Below, one piece after another: positions 41,861-50,136 of a DNA stretch of 64,000 nucleotides. The stretch's first letter is position 1. Each line of letters begins with the position of its first letter. The stretch lies in the NCBI RefSeq assembly GCF_014649115.1, contig NZ_BMSK01000015.1:124001-188000 (forward strand), written 5' to 3'. Source of the stretch: Streptomyces eurythermus. Its GTDB lineage: Bacteria; Actinomycetota; Actinomycetes; Streptomycetales; Streptomycetaceae. A program made the position numbers and the translations under genes. Under the pieces are notes generated by a model that was not told the DNA's origin, made no database searches, and saw nothing but the letters and a program-made list of their open reading frames with translations.

Positions 41861-42643
41861 TCAGAAGTTGCCGAGGCCGCCGCAGACGTTGAGCGCCTGG
41901 GCGGTGATGGAGGCGGCGGTGTCGGAGGCCAGATAGCCGACCAGCCCGGCGACCTCCTCGGGGGTGGAGTAGCGGCCGAGCGGGATCTTGGACTGGAACT
42001 TCTCCAGGATCGCGTCCTCGGTGGTGTCGTAGGCGGCGGCGTAGCCCTGGCGCACCCGCTGGGCCATCGGCGTCTCGACGTAGCCCGGGCAGACCGCGTT
42101 GACGGTGATGCCGGTCGGGGCCAGCTCGTTGCCGAGGGCCTTGGTGAAGCCGACCACGCCGTGCTTGGACGCCGAGTACGGGGCGCCCAGGACGACACCC
42201 TGCTTGCCCGCGGTGGAGGCGATGTTGATGATGCGGCCCCAGCTCTTGTGCCTGAGGCCGCCGGTGTTGAGCACCTCGCGGGTCAGCCGGAACACGCTGT
42301 TGAGGTTGGTGTCGATCACGTCGTGCCACAGCTCGTCGGTGATGTCGGCGGTCACTCCGCCGCCGCTGCGGCCGGCGTTGTTCACCAGCACGTCCACCGT
42401 GCCGAACCGGTCGACGGCGGCCTGCACGAAGGCGTGGGCGCCGGCGTCGGAGCGGACGTCCAGCGTGGCGCCGTCCGCCTCCAGGCCGGCGCTCTGCAGT
42501 TCCTTCACGGTCGCGGCCACGTTCTCGGCGCTGCGCGCGCCCAGGAACACGCGGTGCCCCTGCTCGGCCAGCAGCCGGGCCACGGCCAGACCGATGCCGC
42601 TGGTCGCCCCGGTCACCAGGGCGACCCGCTTGTCCTGCGCCAT
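41861..42643 (-). CDS. Polyketide C-9 ketoreductase (ActIII-like SDR)
   Basis: This 260-residue NADPH-dependent SDR reduces the C-9 ketone of the nascent polyketide. Motifs: LVTGATSGIGLAVARLL for NADPH, NNAGRSGG, the catalytic Ser in NIASTAGKQG, YSASK, and the ActIII-type substrate lid VCPGYVETPMAQRVR. The AGGAGG-like site directly before the ATG at 42643 supports the start. It lies downstream of a strong terminator-like hairpin that separates it from the ACP gene. Reduction at C-9 is typical for angucycline and anthraquinone pathways. Confidence 0.95.
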   Translation of the reverse strand: MAQDKRVALVTGATSGIGLAVARLLAEQGHRVFLGARSAENVAATVKELQSAGLEADGATLDVRSDAGAHAFVQAAVDRFGTVDVLVNNAGRSGGGVTADITDELWHDVIDTNLNSVFRLTREVLNTGGLRHKSWGRIINIASTAGKQGVVLGAPYSASKHGVVGFTKALGNELAPTGITVNAVCPGYVETPMAQRVRQGYAAAYDTTEDAILEKFQSKIPLGRYSTPEEVAGLVGYLASDTAASITAQALNVCGGLGNF

Positions 42644-42670
42644 TGTTTCCTCCTGCGGATCTCGATGCGG

Positions 42671-42721
42671 AAAAAGGGCCGCCGCCGGACCGGGGGTGCT
42701 TCCCGGCCGGTCCGGCGGCGG
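42671..42721 (-). terminator. Rho-independent-type terminator inside the PKS operon (ACP / ketoreductase)
   Basis: CCGCCGCCGGACC (42679-42691) pairs perfectly with GGTCCGGCGGCGG (42709-42721), a 13-bp stem. On the minus-strand transcript the hairpin is followed by CCC and then UUUUU (bases 42675-42671). It sits 47 bp after the ACP stop and 28 bp before the ketoreductase start, so partial readthrough would set a lower dose of the downstream genes than of the minimal PKS. Confidence 0.8.
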
Positions 42722-42767
42722 GGCCGCGAGGGTCGTTCGCGACCGGTGTGGGGCGACGGCGCCCGGG

Positions 42768-43040
42768 TCAGACCGCGGTGGGCTGACCGATGTGCGCGTT
42801 GACGACCTCGATGAGGGCGCGCGGGGTGGTGGCGTCGGTCAGCGCGGTGTCGTCCAGCGTGATGCCGAACTCGCGCTCGATGCGGCCGCCGGTCTCCAGC
42901 AGCGCCAGGGACTCGTAGCCCAGCGCCTCGAACTCGGAGTCGAGGAAGTCGGCGCTGTCGAGGTCGACGCTCTCGTCGGCGCCGGCGCCTTCGAGGAGGA
43001 TGCGCTTGAGGTCGTCGACGGTGAATTCCTGAGTGGCCAT
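42768..43040 (-). CDS. Polyketide acyl carrier protein
   Basis: This 90-residue ACP carries the growing chain on phosphopantetheine attached to the Ser in LGYESLALLE (near residue 43), a type II PKS variant of the DSL motif. Helices before and after (EFTVDDLKRILLEGAG; TPRALIEVVNAHIG) complete the four-helix fold. The ATG at 43040 has a good ribosome site (GGAAATCC region). It is 81 bp downstream of KS-beta and is followed by a terminator-like hairpin. Confidence 0.95.
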   Translation of the reverse strand: MATQEFTVDDLKRILLEGAGADESVDLDSADFLDSEFEALGYESLALLETGGRIEREFGITLDDTALTDATTPRALIEVVNAHIGQPTAV

Positions 43041-43120
43041 GGGGATTTCCTTCTTCCGTGTACGAGCGGGACGGCGCCCGCGCTTGCCTGGACAAGCGGG
43101 ACGGCGCCGCCGCGGGATCG

Positions 43121-44344
43121 TCAGGGGGTGGCGCGGACCACGAGCGCGGAGTTGAACCCGTTGAAGCCGCGGGCCAGGACGAGTGCCGTGCGCACCTCGG
43201 CCGGGCGGGCCTCGCCGGTGACCAGGTCCAGGTCGTAGCCGTCGGCCGGCTCGACGTTCGTGGTGGGCGGGATCAGCCCTTCCTCGATGGCGAGCAGCGC
43301 GGTGGCCACGTCCAGCGGGGCAGCGCCGGAGTACAGGCGGCCGGTCATGGTCTTGGGCGCGGTGACCGGGACGCCGCGGGCACCGAAGACGGCGGTGAGC
43401 GCCTCGGCCTCGATACGGTCCAGCTCCGGGACGGCGGCGGCGTCGGCGAACACCACGTCCACCTCGTCCGGGGTCGCGCCCGCGTCCGCGAGGGCCAGCT
43501 CGATCGCCTTGCGCAGGCCCGGCGGACGGCCGCTGCCCGGCTTGGGGTCGAACGTGGAGCCGTAGCCCGCGATCTCGCCGTAGGTCCGGGCGCCCCGGGA
43601 CCGGGCGGCCTCGGCGTTCTCCAGGATGAGGATCGCGCCGCCCTCGCCCGGGACGTGCCCGCGCGCCTCGGCGTCGAACGGCAGGTAGGCGCGCTCGGGG
43701 TCGTCGCTGGTGCTCAGCCGCTTGCCGGCCAGCTGGGCGACCCAGCCCCAGGTGCACACGGACGCGTCCATGCCGCCGGAGACGATCAGCCGGGTGCCCT
43801 TGCGGATCTGCCGGCGGGCCTGTGCGAGCGCGTCGAGTCCGCCCGCCTGCTCGCTGACGACGACGCCGCTGGGCCCCTTCATGCCGTTGCGGATCGAGAT
43901 CTGGCCGGAGTTGACCGCGTAGAACCAGGCGAAGGACTGGTAGGCGCTGACGTGCTGGCCGCCCTTGCTCCACAGCGCCTGGAGTTCGCGCTGGCCGAAC
44001 TCGAAGCCGCCCGAGGAGCTGGCGGTGACCACGCCCATGTCGAACTCGGGCAGCTCCTGCGGCTTCACCCCGGCGTCGGCGAGCGCCCAGTCGGCGGCCA
44101 CGAGCGCGAGCCGCGTCATGTGGTCGGTCTGCGGCAGCAACCGGCTGGGCAGGTGGTCGCGGGCCTCGAAGCCGGGGACCTCGCCGGCCAGCCGGGAGGG
44201 GTACTGCGAGGGGTCGAAGCGGGTGACGCGGCCGATGCCGCCCTTGCCGGTCCGGGTCGCCGCCCAGTAGTCCTGGGTGCCCAGGCCGTTGGGGGCCGCG
44301 ACGCCCAGTCCGGTGACCACCACCTTCGTGGCCGTGCCGGTCAT
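43121..44344 (-). CDS. Ketosynthase beta / chain length factor
   Basis: This 407-residue KS-fold protein has the catalytic Cys replaced by Gln (VVSEQAGGLDAL), the hallmark of the chain length factor, which decarboxylates malonyl-ACP and sets chain length with KS-alpha. Later family segments are GHVPGEGGAILILENAE, GRLYSGAAPLDVATALL and ARGFNGFNSALVV. The ATG overlaps the KS-alpha stop by four bases, giving 1:1 synthesis of the heterodimer. Chain length (decaketide expected for angucyclines) is inferred from the cluster type, not from pocket residues. Confidence 0.96.
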   Translation of the reverse strand: MTGTATKVVVTGLGVAAPNGLGTQDYWAATRTGKGGIGRVTRFDPSQYPSRLAGEVPGFEARDHLPSRLLPQTDHMTRLALVAADWALADAGVKPQELPEFDMGVVTASSSGGFEFGQRELQALWSKGGQHVSAYQSFAWFYAVNSGQISIRNGMKGPSGVVVSEQAGGLDALAQARRQIRKGTRLIVSGGMDASVCTWGWVAQLAGKRLSTSDDPERAYLPFDAEARGHVPGEGGAILILENAEAARSRGARTYGEIAGYGSTFDPKPGSGRPPGLRKAIELALADAGATPDEVDVVFADAAAVPELDRIEAEALTAVFGARGVPVTAPKTMTGRLYSGAAPLDVATALLAIEEGLIPPTTNVEPADGYDLDLVTGEARPAEVRTALVLARGFNGFNSALVVRATP

Positions 44345-45612
44345 GCCACGCTCCTCTCGGGCCGGGCGAGCACCATGGCGCTCTGGAATCCGCCGAATCC
44401 GCTGCCGACCGTCAGGACGGTGTCCGTGCGGTGCTCGCGGGCGGTGAGCGGCACGTAGTCCAGGTCGCACTCGGGGTCGGGGGTGTGCAGGTTGGCCGTC
44501 GGGGGCACGACGCCGTGCTCCATGGCCAGGGCGGACGCGGCGATCTCGATGGAGCCGATCGCGCCCAGCGAGTGGCCCACCATCGACTTGATGGAGGAGA
44601 CCGGGGTGCGGTACGCGTGGTCGCCGAGGCTCCTCTTGAACGCGGCCGTCTCGTGCCGGTCGTTCTGCTTGGTGCCGGAGCCGTGCGCGTTGATGTAGTC
44701 GATCTCGTCGCCGTTGATCCGGGCCTCGTCGAGCGCGACGCGGATGGCCTCGGCCATCTCGGCGCCGTCGGGGCGCAGCCCGGTCATGTGGTACGCGTTG
44801 GAGCGGGTGGCGTAGCCGGCGATCTCGGCGTAGACGTGGGCGCCGCGCGCGCGGGCGCTCTCCAGCTCCTCCAGTACGAAGAAGGCGGAGCCCTCGCCGA
44901 GCACGAAGCCGTTGCGGGTGCCGTCGAAGGGGCGGGAGGCGTGCCCGGGGTCGTCGTTGCGCGGGGTCGTCGCCTTGATCGCGTCGAAGCACGCCATGGT
45001 GATGGGCGAGATCGGCGCGTCCGAGGAACCGGCGATCATGACGTCCGCCGAGCCCTCGCGGATCAGCTCCACCGCGTGGCCGACCGAGTCCAGGCCGGAG
45101 GTGCAGCCGGTGGAGACCACCGTGCTGGGGCCCTCCGCGCCCACCTGCCAGGCGACCTCGGCGGCGAAGGAGCTGGGGACCATGTGGTTGTACAGGTGCG
45201 GGACCGCGTACGTGTGGTCGACCAGGTCGAGCAGGCCGCCGTTGCTGACGACCCGGTACTCCTGGTCCAGCCCCATGGTCGCGCCGACGGCGCTGCCCAC
45301 GGTGACCCCGACGCGGTACGGGTCGATGCCGGTCAGCTCGATGCCGCTGTCGGCGACCGCCTCGCGGGTGGCGACGACGGCGAGCTGGGCGGCGCGGTCC
45401 ATGCGCCGTGTCTCCTGCGGGTTCAGCCCGTGTTCCTCCGGATCGAAGTCGATCTCGGCGGCGACCCGCGAGCGGAACTGGGCGGGGTCGAAGAAGGTGA
45501 TGCCGCGGGTCGCGGTGCGGCCCTCGCTCAGCAGGCTCCAGAAGTTCTTCACGCCGATGCCGCCCGGCGCGAGCACGCCGATGCCGGTGATGACGACGCG
45601 CCGGGGCGTCAT
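44341..45612 (-). CDS. Ketosynthase alpha
   Basis: This 423-residue condensing enzyme of the minimal PKS has the active-site Cys in VSTGCTSGLDSVGHA (near residue 173), His in INAHGSGTKQND, and His in SMVGHSLGAIGSIE. The ATG at 45612 (MTPRRVVITGIGVLAPGG) is the standard start and overlaps the cyclase stop by four bases. With KS-beta and ACP it builds the poly-beta-keto chain from malonyl units in the cytoplasm. It is the best single marker for comparing the cluster with known angucyclines. Confidence 0.97.
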   Translation of the reverse strand: MTPRRVVITGIGVLAPGGIGVKNFWSLLSEGRTATRGITFFDPAQFRSRVAAEIDFDPEEHGLNPQETRRMDRAAQLAVVATREAVADSGIELTGIDPYRVGVTVGSAVGATMGLDQEYRVVSNGGLLDLVDHTYAVPHLYNHMVPSSFAAEVAWQVGAEGPSTVVSTGCTSGLDSVGHAVELIREGSADVMIAGSSDAPISPITMACFDAIKATTPRNDDPGHASRPFDGTRNGFVLGEGSAFFVLEELESARARGAHVYAEIAGYATRSNAYHMTGLRPDGAEMAEAIRVALDEARINGDEIDYINAHGSGTKQNDRHETAAFKRSLGDHAYRTPVSSIKSMVGHSLGAIGSIEIAASALAMEHGVVPPTANLHTPDPECDLDYVPLTAREHRTDTVLTVGSGFGGFQSAMVLARPERSVA

Positions 45613-45941
45613 GCGGAGGCCTCCCAGTGGTAGAAGCGCGTGGCCATCGCGTCCTTGGGCGAGCGCCACGTCTGCGGGTCGTACGCCTCGATGAACGGCT
45701 TGAGGTCCTCGCTGATCCGGATGAAGCGCGGGTCGGTCTTGGCCTCCTCGATGAGCTCGCCGCCGTTGTCGGTGTCGAAGTCCTGGAGGTGGAAGTACAG
45801 GCCCCGGTACTTGAACAGCTGACGGCGGCGGGTGCCCATGCGGTGGGGCATCTCGGTGTCGTCGAAGGCGCCGAAGAGGGCCGCGACGTCGTCACTGGCG
45901 TGCGGCTCCATCCGGGCCACGATCAACGTGCTGTGCTTCAT
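45609..45941 (-). CDS. TcmI-family polyketide cyclase
   Basis: This 110-residue ferredoxin-like-fold cyclase has typical segments HSTLIVARMEPHASDDVAALF, MPHRMGTRRRQLFKYRG and YFHLQDFD. It matches the small cyclases (JadI, LanF, UrdF class) that act after the aromatase and direct the last rings, in angucyclines including the angular bend. It lies directly upstream of KS-alpha with ATGA overlap, the order oxygenase-cyclase-KS-KS-ACP-KR-ARO known for angucycline loci (from memory). Confidence 0.93.
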   Translation of the reverse strand: MKHSTLIVARMEPHASDDVAALFGAFDDTEMPHRMGTRRRQLFKYRGLYFHLQDFDTDNGGELIEEAKTDPRFIRISEDLKPFIEAYDPQTWRSPKDAMATRFYHWEASA

Positions 45942-46049
45942 GGTGGGTGTCTCCTCACGACGGTTCGCGACCGGACACGGCCGGGCGCGGCCGGAGTTGC
46001 TCGGGCGGGTGACGCAAGAGATGGGGTGGTGACGCAGCGGGCCCGGTCG

Positions 46050-47537
46050 TCAGCGGGACGGGCCGAACCAGCGCTCCAGCGCGGCGGTCAGCGCCCCGGG
46101 ACCGCCGGGCGCGGCCCAGGCCACATGGCCGTCGGGGCGCACCAGTACGGCGGTGGCGCCGTGCGGCGGCCGGTCCTGGGCGGTGCCGTGCGGGGTCGCG
46201 GTGACGGTGTCCACGCGGTCCGCCCAGCCGGCGGCGACGCGCCGGGTCCCGGGGTCGTCGGCGAGGTCGAGCAGCAGGCCGCGCGCGCTGTGCAGCAGGG
46301 CGGTGGTGCTGGTCTTGCCGCCGTCGGCGGTCACGAGTTCCAGGTGCGGCATGCGGCGGCCGGGCAGCGGGTGGCCGGTCGCGCCGACGTCGTAGCGGAT
46401 GTCCAGGCCGCTGATCATTCCGGCGAGGTGGCGGCTGACGTCCTCGTACGCGATCAGCTCGGCGAGCACGTCGCGCAGCGGCTGCATCTCGCTGCCGCTG
46501 AGGTAGAGCAGGCCCTGGGCCTGGGTGTTGGTCAGCAGCCGGCGGCCGACCGGATGGCGCTCGGCGTGGTAGGTGTCGAGCAGCGCCTCGGGGGCCGTGC
46601 CGCGTACGACGGCGGCGAGCTTCCAGCCCAGGTTGACGGCGTCCTGGATGCCGGTGTTCATGCCCTGGCCGCCGGCGGGCAGGTGGATGTGCGCCGCGTC
46701 GCCGGCCAGCAGGACGCGTCCGCGGCGGTACTCGGTGACCTGGCGGGCGGCGTTGCCGAAGGCGCTGATCCACACCGGGGTGGCGCCGCTGATGTCCTGG
46801 TGGGTCAGGCGCTGCCAGGCGGCGGCGACCTCGGCGAAGGGCGGCGGTCCGGTGCGTTCGCGCGGGGGGTTGTCGCGCTCGCAGACGATGATGCGGTGGA
46901 TGCCGTCGCCGATGGGCACCGACATGGCCATGCCGCCGGGCACGGACTCGCCGATGGGGCGGGGCCGCACCTCGCAGTCGGTGATGTCGGCGAGGTACAT
47001 CTCCATGGTGGCGGCGGTGCCGGGGAAGTCGAACCCGGCGAGCCTGCGGACCGTGCTGCGGCCCCCGTCGCAGCCCACCAGGTAGCCGGCGCGCAGCCGT
47101 TCGGGGCCGTCGGGGCCCTCGATGCCGACGCGTACGCCGTCCTCGCCGGCCGTGAGGGCGACGAGTTCGCGGCCGCGCCGCACCTGGACGCCGAGCTCGG
47201 CGAGCCATGCCCCGAGCACCGCCTCCGTACGGTGCTGGGGTACGTCCTTGACGCTGAAGTGGGCGCCGTCGAGGACGCCGAAGTCGACGGGGGCGCCGCC
47301 GAAGTGGCCGAGCCTGCTGGTGACGATCTCGCCGAAGCGGGGCAGCAGTCCGCGCTGGTCGAAGACCTCCATGGTGCGAGGGGTGAAACCGAGCCCGCGG
47401 GACTCTCCGCTGGGCCGGGGAAGGCGGTCGATGACGACGGTCTCGACTCCGGCGAGGCGCAGTTCACCGGCGAGCATCAGCCCCGTGGGGCCTGCTCCCA
47501 CGATGACCACGGGAACGTCGACGAGGGCAGCGTCCAT
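46050..47537 (-). CDS. FAD-dependent monooxygenase, first gene of the PKS operon (PgaE/UrdE class)
   Basis: This 495-residue class A flavoprotein has GxGxxG in VVIVGAGPTGLMLAGEL, SRGLGFTPRTMEVFDQRG, DG motif VGCDGGRSTVRRL, and GD motif VLLAGDAAHIHLPAGGQGMNTG, with the C-terminal domain VLVRPDGHVAWA. The start ATG at 47537 is fixed by AAAGGAGG upstream; longer frames to 47804 run through promoter DNA. In angucycline pathways the oxygenase beside the cyclase hydroxylates C-12 of prejadomycin/UWM6-type intermediates, which is the likely role. A 230-nt leader precedes it. Confidence 0.93.
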   Translation of the reverse strand: MDAALVDVPVVIVGAGPTGLMLAGELRLAGVETVVIDRLPRPSGESRGLGFTPRTMEVFDQRGLLPRFGEIVTSRLGHFGGAPVDFGVLDGAHFSVKDVPQHRTEAVLGAWLAELGVQVRRGRELVALTAGEDGVRVGIEGPDGPERLRAGYLVGCDGGRSTVRRLAGFDFPGTAATMEMYLADITDCEVRPRPIGESVPGGMAMSVPIGDGIHRIIVCERDNPPRERTGPPPFAEVAAAWQRLTHQDISGATPVWISAFGNAARQVTEYRRGRVLLAGDAAHIHLPAGGQGMNTGIQDAVNLGWKLAAVVRGTAPEALLDTYHAERHPVGRRLLTNTQAQGLLYLSGSEMQPLRDVLAELIAYEDVSRHLAGMISGLDIRYDVGATGHPLPGRRMPHLELVTADGGKTSTTALLHSARGLLLDLADDPGTRRVAAGWADRVDTVTATPHGTAQDRPPHGATAVLVRPDGHVAWAAPGGPGALTAALERWFGPSR

Positions 47538-47753
47538 CCGCGCCTCCTTTCCTGTTGCGTACGTCCCGGGACGGGGAGACGCCGGTGAGGTGGCTGAGGG
47601 CATGTCATGTCGCCGCCCGCCGGGGTACGTGGTTCCGGGCGGGCGGAGGCGACAGACGAGAGGGAAGGTGAGGGTGAGGCCGGGTGAAGCGTCGGCGAGG
47701 TGGCTCTGTACGCCCCGGCGACTGGCGCGAGGCGGAGCGAACACCGACCTGAG

Positions 47754-47804
47754 GGCACACGTGTGCCGCCCGATCAGCGTGACAGGTCGGTCGGAGGATG
47801 TCAA
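47754..47804 (-). promoter_or_regulatory. Candidate main promoter and operator of the PKS operon
   Basis: On the minus strand a consensus -35 TTGACA (47804-47799) is followed 17 bp later by a poor -10, CACGCT (47781-47776). GGCACACGTGTGCC (47767-47754), a perfect 14-bp palindrome, covers the expected start site. A good -35, a weak -10 and a palindrome suggest regulated transcription by one of the adjacent regulators. Confidence 0.45.
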
Positions 47805-47853
47805 TCGCCGTGCAAGGGCGGCTTGTTCACGGGAGCCGGCGGGAACGGCTCGT

Positions 47854-48687
47854 TCACATGACGCGGTGGTGCGGGCCCAGCGACAGGCTGAGCTGGGTCG
47901 CGGCGGTGGTCGTCGCGTCGATCACGTCCGGGTGGACGTGCGCGGAGTCCGGCAGGAGCACGAGGACCGCGCCGAAGACCCAGCCGTCCCACATCACGGG
48001 GGCGGCGCAGGAGTTCCAGCCGGCGATGCACTCCTCCAGGCCGATGGCGTAGCCCTGGTCGCGTATGTCGCGCAGCGAGTCCCACAGCGCGTCGTTGTCC
48101 ACCAGCACACCGGGGCCCGCCTCGGCCACGGCGGGCTCGGCGGCTATCCGTTCCTGGATGGGGCGCGGGAGGTACGCGAGGATGGCGCGGCCCGACGCGC
48201 CGACGCGCAGCGAGCGGGTGACGGTCAGCACCTCGCGGGGTGTCATGCCGAGTTCGGAGAGGTCGGAGTCCCCGACGGCCATGTCGACGCACTGCCGCTG
48301 GGCGCCGCCGAACGGGGCGAGCGTGTAGAGGAAGGCGAGCCCGCCCCCGGTGGCGGCGCGCAGCCTGAGCAGGATCGACCGGGCGGTGTGGCGGTCGAGG
48401 GTGTGCGCCATGGCCTGCATGCCCACTAGGGCGGCGGTGGTGCCGAGTTGGTACATCCCGCGGCCGACGCGGTCGAAGACGCCCTCGTAGATGCCGGATT
48501 GCAGGATGCGGTGGACGGCGGAGTCGTCGAGTCCGGCCGCCTCGGCCAGCGCTCCGGGGCCGTGCGTCCGGCCGCGCAGCTTGAGGAACGCCTGCTGGAC
48601 CCGGAACACGCGCTCCGCGTGCGTGGTGCCGCCCGCACGGACGCGCTCACCGGTCCGTCCTTCGGCCGAAACCGCGTGCATGTCCAT
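47854..48687 (-). CDS. IclR-family transcriptional regulator
   Basis: This 277-residue protein has an N-terminal winged helix (RVFRVQQAFLKLRG; ALAEAAGLDDSAVHRILQSG as HTH; GRGMYQLG as wing) and an IclR effector domain (TVTRSLRVGASGRAILAYLP; VFGAVLVLLPDS). The ATG at 48687 is preferred because GGGGG precedes it and because TAGGAT, a good -10, overlaps the next upstream ATG at 48726. It is transcribed toward the polyketide operon and lies 316 bp upstream of the first oxygenase, so control of the cluster is likely. The ligand is unknown. Confidence 0.85.
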   Translation of the reverse strand: MDMHAVSAEGRTGERVRAGGTTHAERVFRVQQAFLKLRGRTHGPGALAEAAGLDDSAVHRILQSGIYEGVFDRVGRGMYQLGTTAALVGMQAMAHTLDRHTARSILLRLRAATGGGLAFLYTLAPFGGAQRQCVDMAVGDSDLSELGMTPREVLTVTRSLRVGASGRAILAYLPRPIQERIAAEPAVAEAGPGVLVDNDALWDSLRDIRDQGYAIGLEECIAGWNSCAAPVMWDGWVFGAVLVLLPDSAHVHPDVIDATTTAATQLSLSLGPHHRVM

Positions 48688-49260
48688 GGCGACCCCCGTC
48701 TCTCCACCACGCACGATCCCGGCCATCCTAACCAGACGGCTTGGTGACAATCCGTCAACAGCAGCGGTCGGGCGAGGGCCGGCCCGGCCCCCCGAACAAG
48801 GAACAAGCCGGATTTACGGACACCTGCGAACATACTGCACAAAAAGGTGCACCCTTCCGGGGAAAACGCCGTCGCATACATGGGGTGTAAGGCACAACCC
48901 CGGACATCCATCCCCCGTTTTCCCGCCCCGCGAGAAATGATCGCCGGGCTCCACTTTCCCCTTTCTTTGCTTGACGAAGCCTTGGCCGCCTACGCAGACT
49001 GTGACTGCGAGCCGGGGGCCCACAGGCCTGAATTCATTCGGTTGCACGGGGGCAGTACACACTGATAAACCGCGATTTCACCGCACGTATCCGGCACATT
49101 CGAAACCATCATTCAGCGCGCGCGTCGCGCCATTCCGCCGCGCGGCGCCGTCCTGCGCCGCAGCAGGCATCCGCGCCCGGCCAGGACCATGGCCGGCCAG
49201 CCACGACCCAACGACGGGTCCGACAAACAGCAATTCCAGTTCAAAAAACGGGGAAACGGA
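48688..49260. other. 573-bp divergent region between the IclR gene and the 224-aa gene
   Basis: GC content drops here and no frame shows codon bias. It carries TAGGAT (minus strand, 48730-48725) serving the IclR gene, and TTGACG (48971-48976) with CAGACT 18 bp later, a weak promoter candidate for the plus-strand pair. Confidence 0.5.
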
Positions 49261-49935
49261 ATGCGCCAAGCTCTGCCATTGTCAGAAACGTCGGAGGAAC
49301 AACCCAGCGCGGACGCGCTGATCCCAACTCTGCGTACCCTCGCGGAGCTTTACGAAGAATGCGGGCGAATGTTAGCGCATACCCCGTACAGCCTGCGCCA
49401 GCGTGTCACCGGAAGCCGCGCCACCGGAATTTCTCTCAACGAGAAAGCCATGGCGATACGGACGGAAACGCAGAACACGCTCGGCTCCTGGGCGCGCCTG
49501 GTGGTGGACGAGTGCGGCACGGCCGGCCCGTCCCAGGAGGGGATTCCTCCCCTCGTGTCCTTCCTCATCCGCCATTCCGGATGGCTGGCCGCGCATCCGG
49601 CGGCCGGTGACTTCGCCGAGGAGATCGCCGCGCTCGCGAGGTCCGCCCGCCGGATCGCGGGCCCCGGCCCCGCCCACCGCGTCGACCTGGGGCGCTGCCT
49701 GCGGTCCGGCTGCGCGGGCACACTGCGCGCCGTGGTGCACGACGGGGACGACGCGACGCCGGGACAGGTGTCGTGCGACGCCGGGCACGCGCTGCCGCCG
49801 CAGCAGTGGCTGCTGGTCGCGCACCGCATGCGGCGGACCGCCTCGCGCGGCGAGCGCGTCACCCGGCGCCACGACGGTGACCGGGCCGGTGTCCAGGCCG
49901 ACCGGGCCGGTGTCCGCGAGGAGGCCGCCCGATGA
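49261..49935 (+). CDS. Unknown 224-aa protein with a putative C-terminal zinc site, cluster-associated
   Basis: I recognise no characterised domain. The first 150 residues are helical (PTLRTLAELYEECGRMLAH; LNEKAMAIRTETQNTLGSWARLVVDEC). Next comes a cysteine-containing segment LGRCLRSGCAGTLRAVVHDGD...VSCDAGHALPPQQW, whose C-x4-C...C-x3-H pattern could bind zinc. The Arg/Asp-rich tail ends in a repeated DRAGVQAD/DRAGVREE. The ATG at 49261 follows GGGGAAACGGA. It overlaps the HTH gene below by ATGA. Similar pairs (named ovmZ/ovmW in the oviedomycin cluster, from memory) occur beside type II PKS genes; a regulatory role is inferred. Confidence 0.7.
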   Translation: MRQALPLSETSEEQPSADALIPTLRTLAELYEECGRMLAHTPYSLRQRVTGSRATGISLNEKAMAIRTETQNTLGSWARLVVDECGTAGPSQEGIPPLVSFLIRHSGWLAAHPAAGDFAEEIAALARSARRIAGPGPAHRVDLGRCLRSGCAGTLRAVVHDGDDATPGQVSCDAGHALPPQQWLLVAHRMRRTASRGERVTRRHDGDRAGVQADRAGVREEAAR

Positions 49936-50123
49936 GCCGTACGCCACGGCGGCGCTTCGTGCCCACGGAACTCGCCGCGCTCGCGGCCGGGGTGACGGAG
50001 GCCACCATCCGCAAGTGGGCCAGCCGCGGCAAGATCACCCGCTACGGCAGCCCCCGGCGTGCCCAGTACGACCTGGACGAACTCATCGCCATCGTCGCCG
50101 ACCGGTCCGAGGCCCTCGGCTGA
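49932..50123 (+). CDS. Small excisionase/BldC-like helix-turn-helix protein, 63 aa
   Basis: This 63-residue MerR-superfamily single-domain DNA-binding protein reads FVPTELAALAAGVTEATIRKWASRGKITRYG (HTH) followed by YDLDELIAIVADR (wing helix). The size and layout match BldC and phage excisionases. Its start overlaps the stop of the 224-aa gene by four bases, so they are made together and may form a complex. No integrase is nearby, so a transcription-factor role is more likely than excision. It converges on the TetR gene with 13 bp between stops. Confidence 0.82.
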   Translation: MSRTPRRRFVPTELAALAAGVTEATIRKWASRGKITRYGSPRRAQYDLDELIAIVADRSEALG

Positions 50124-50136
50124 CGGCCGATCGCGG

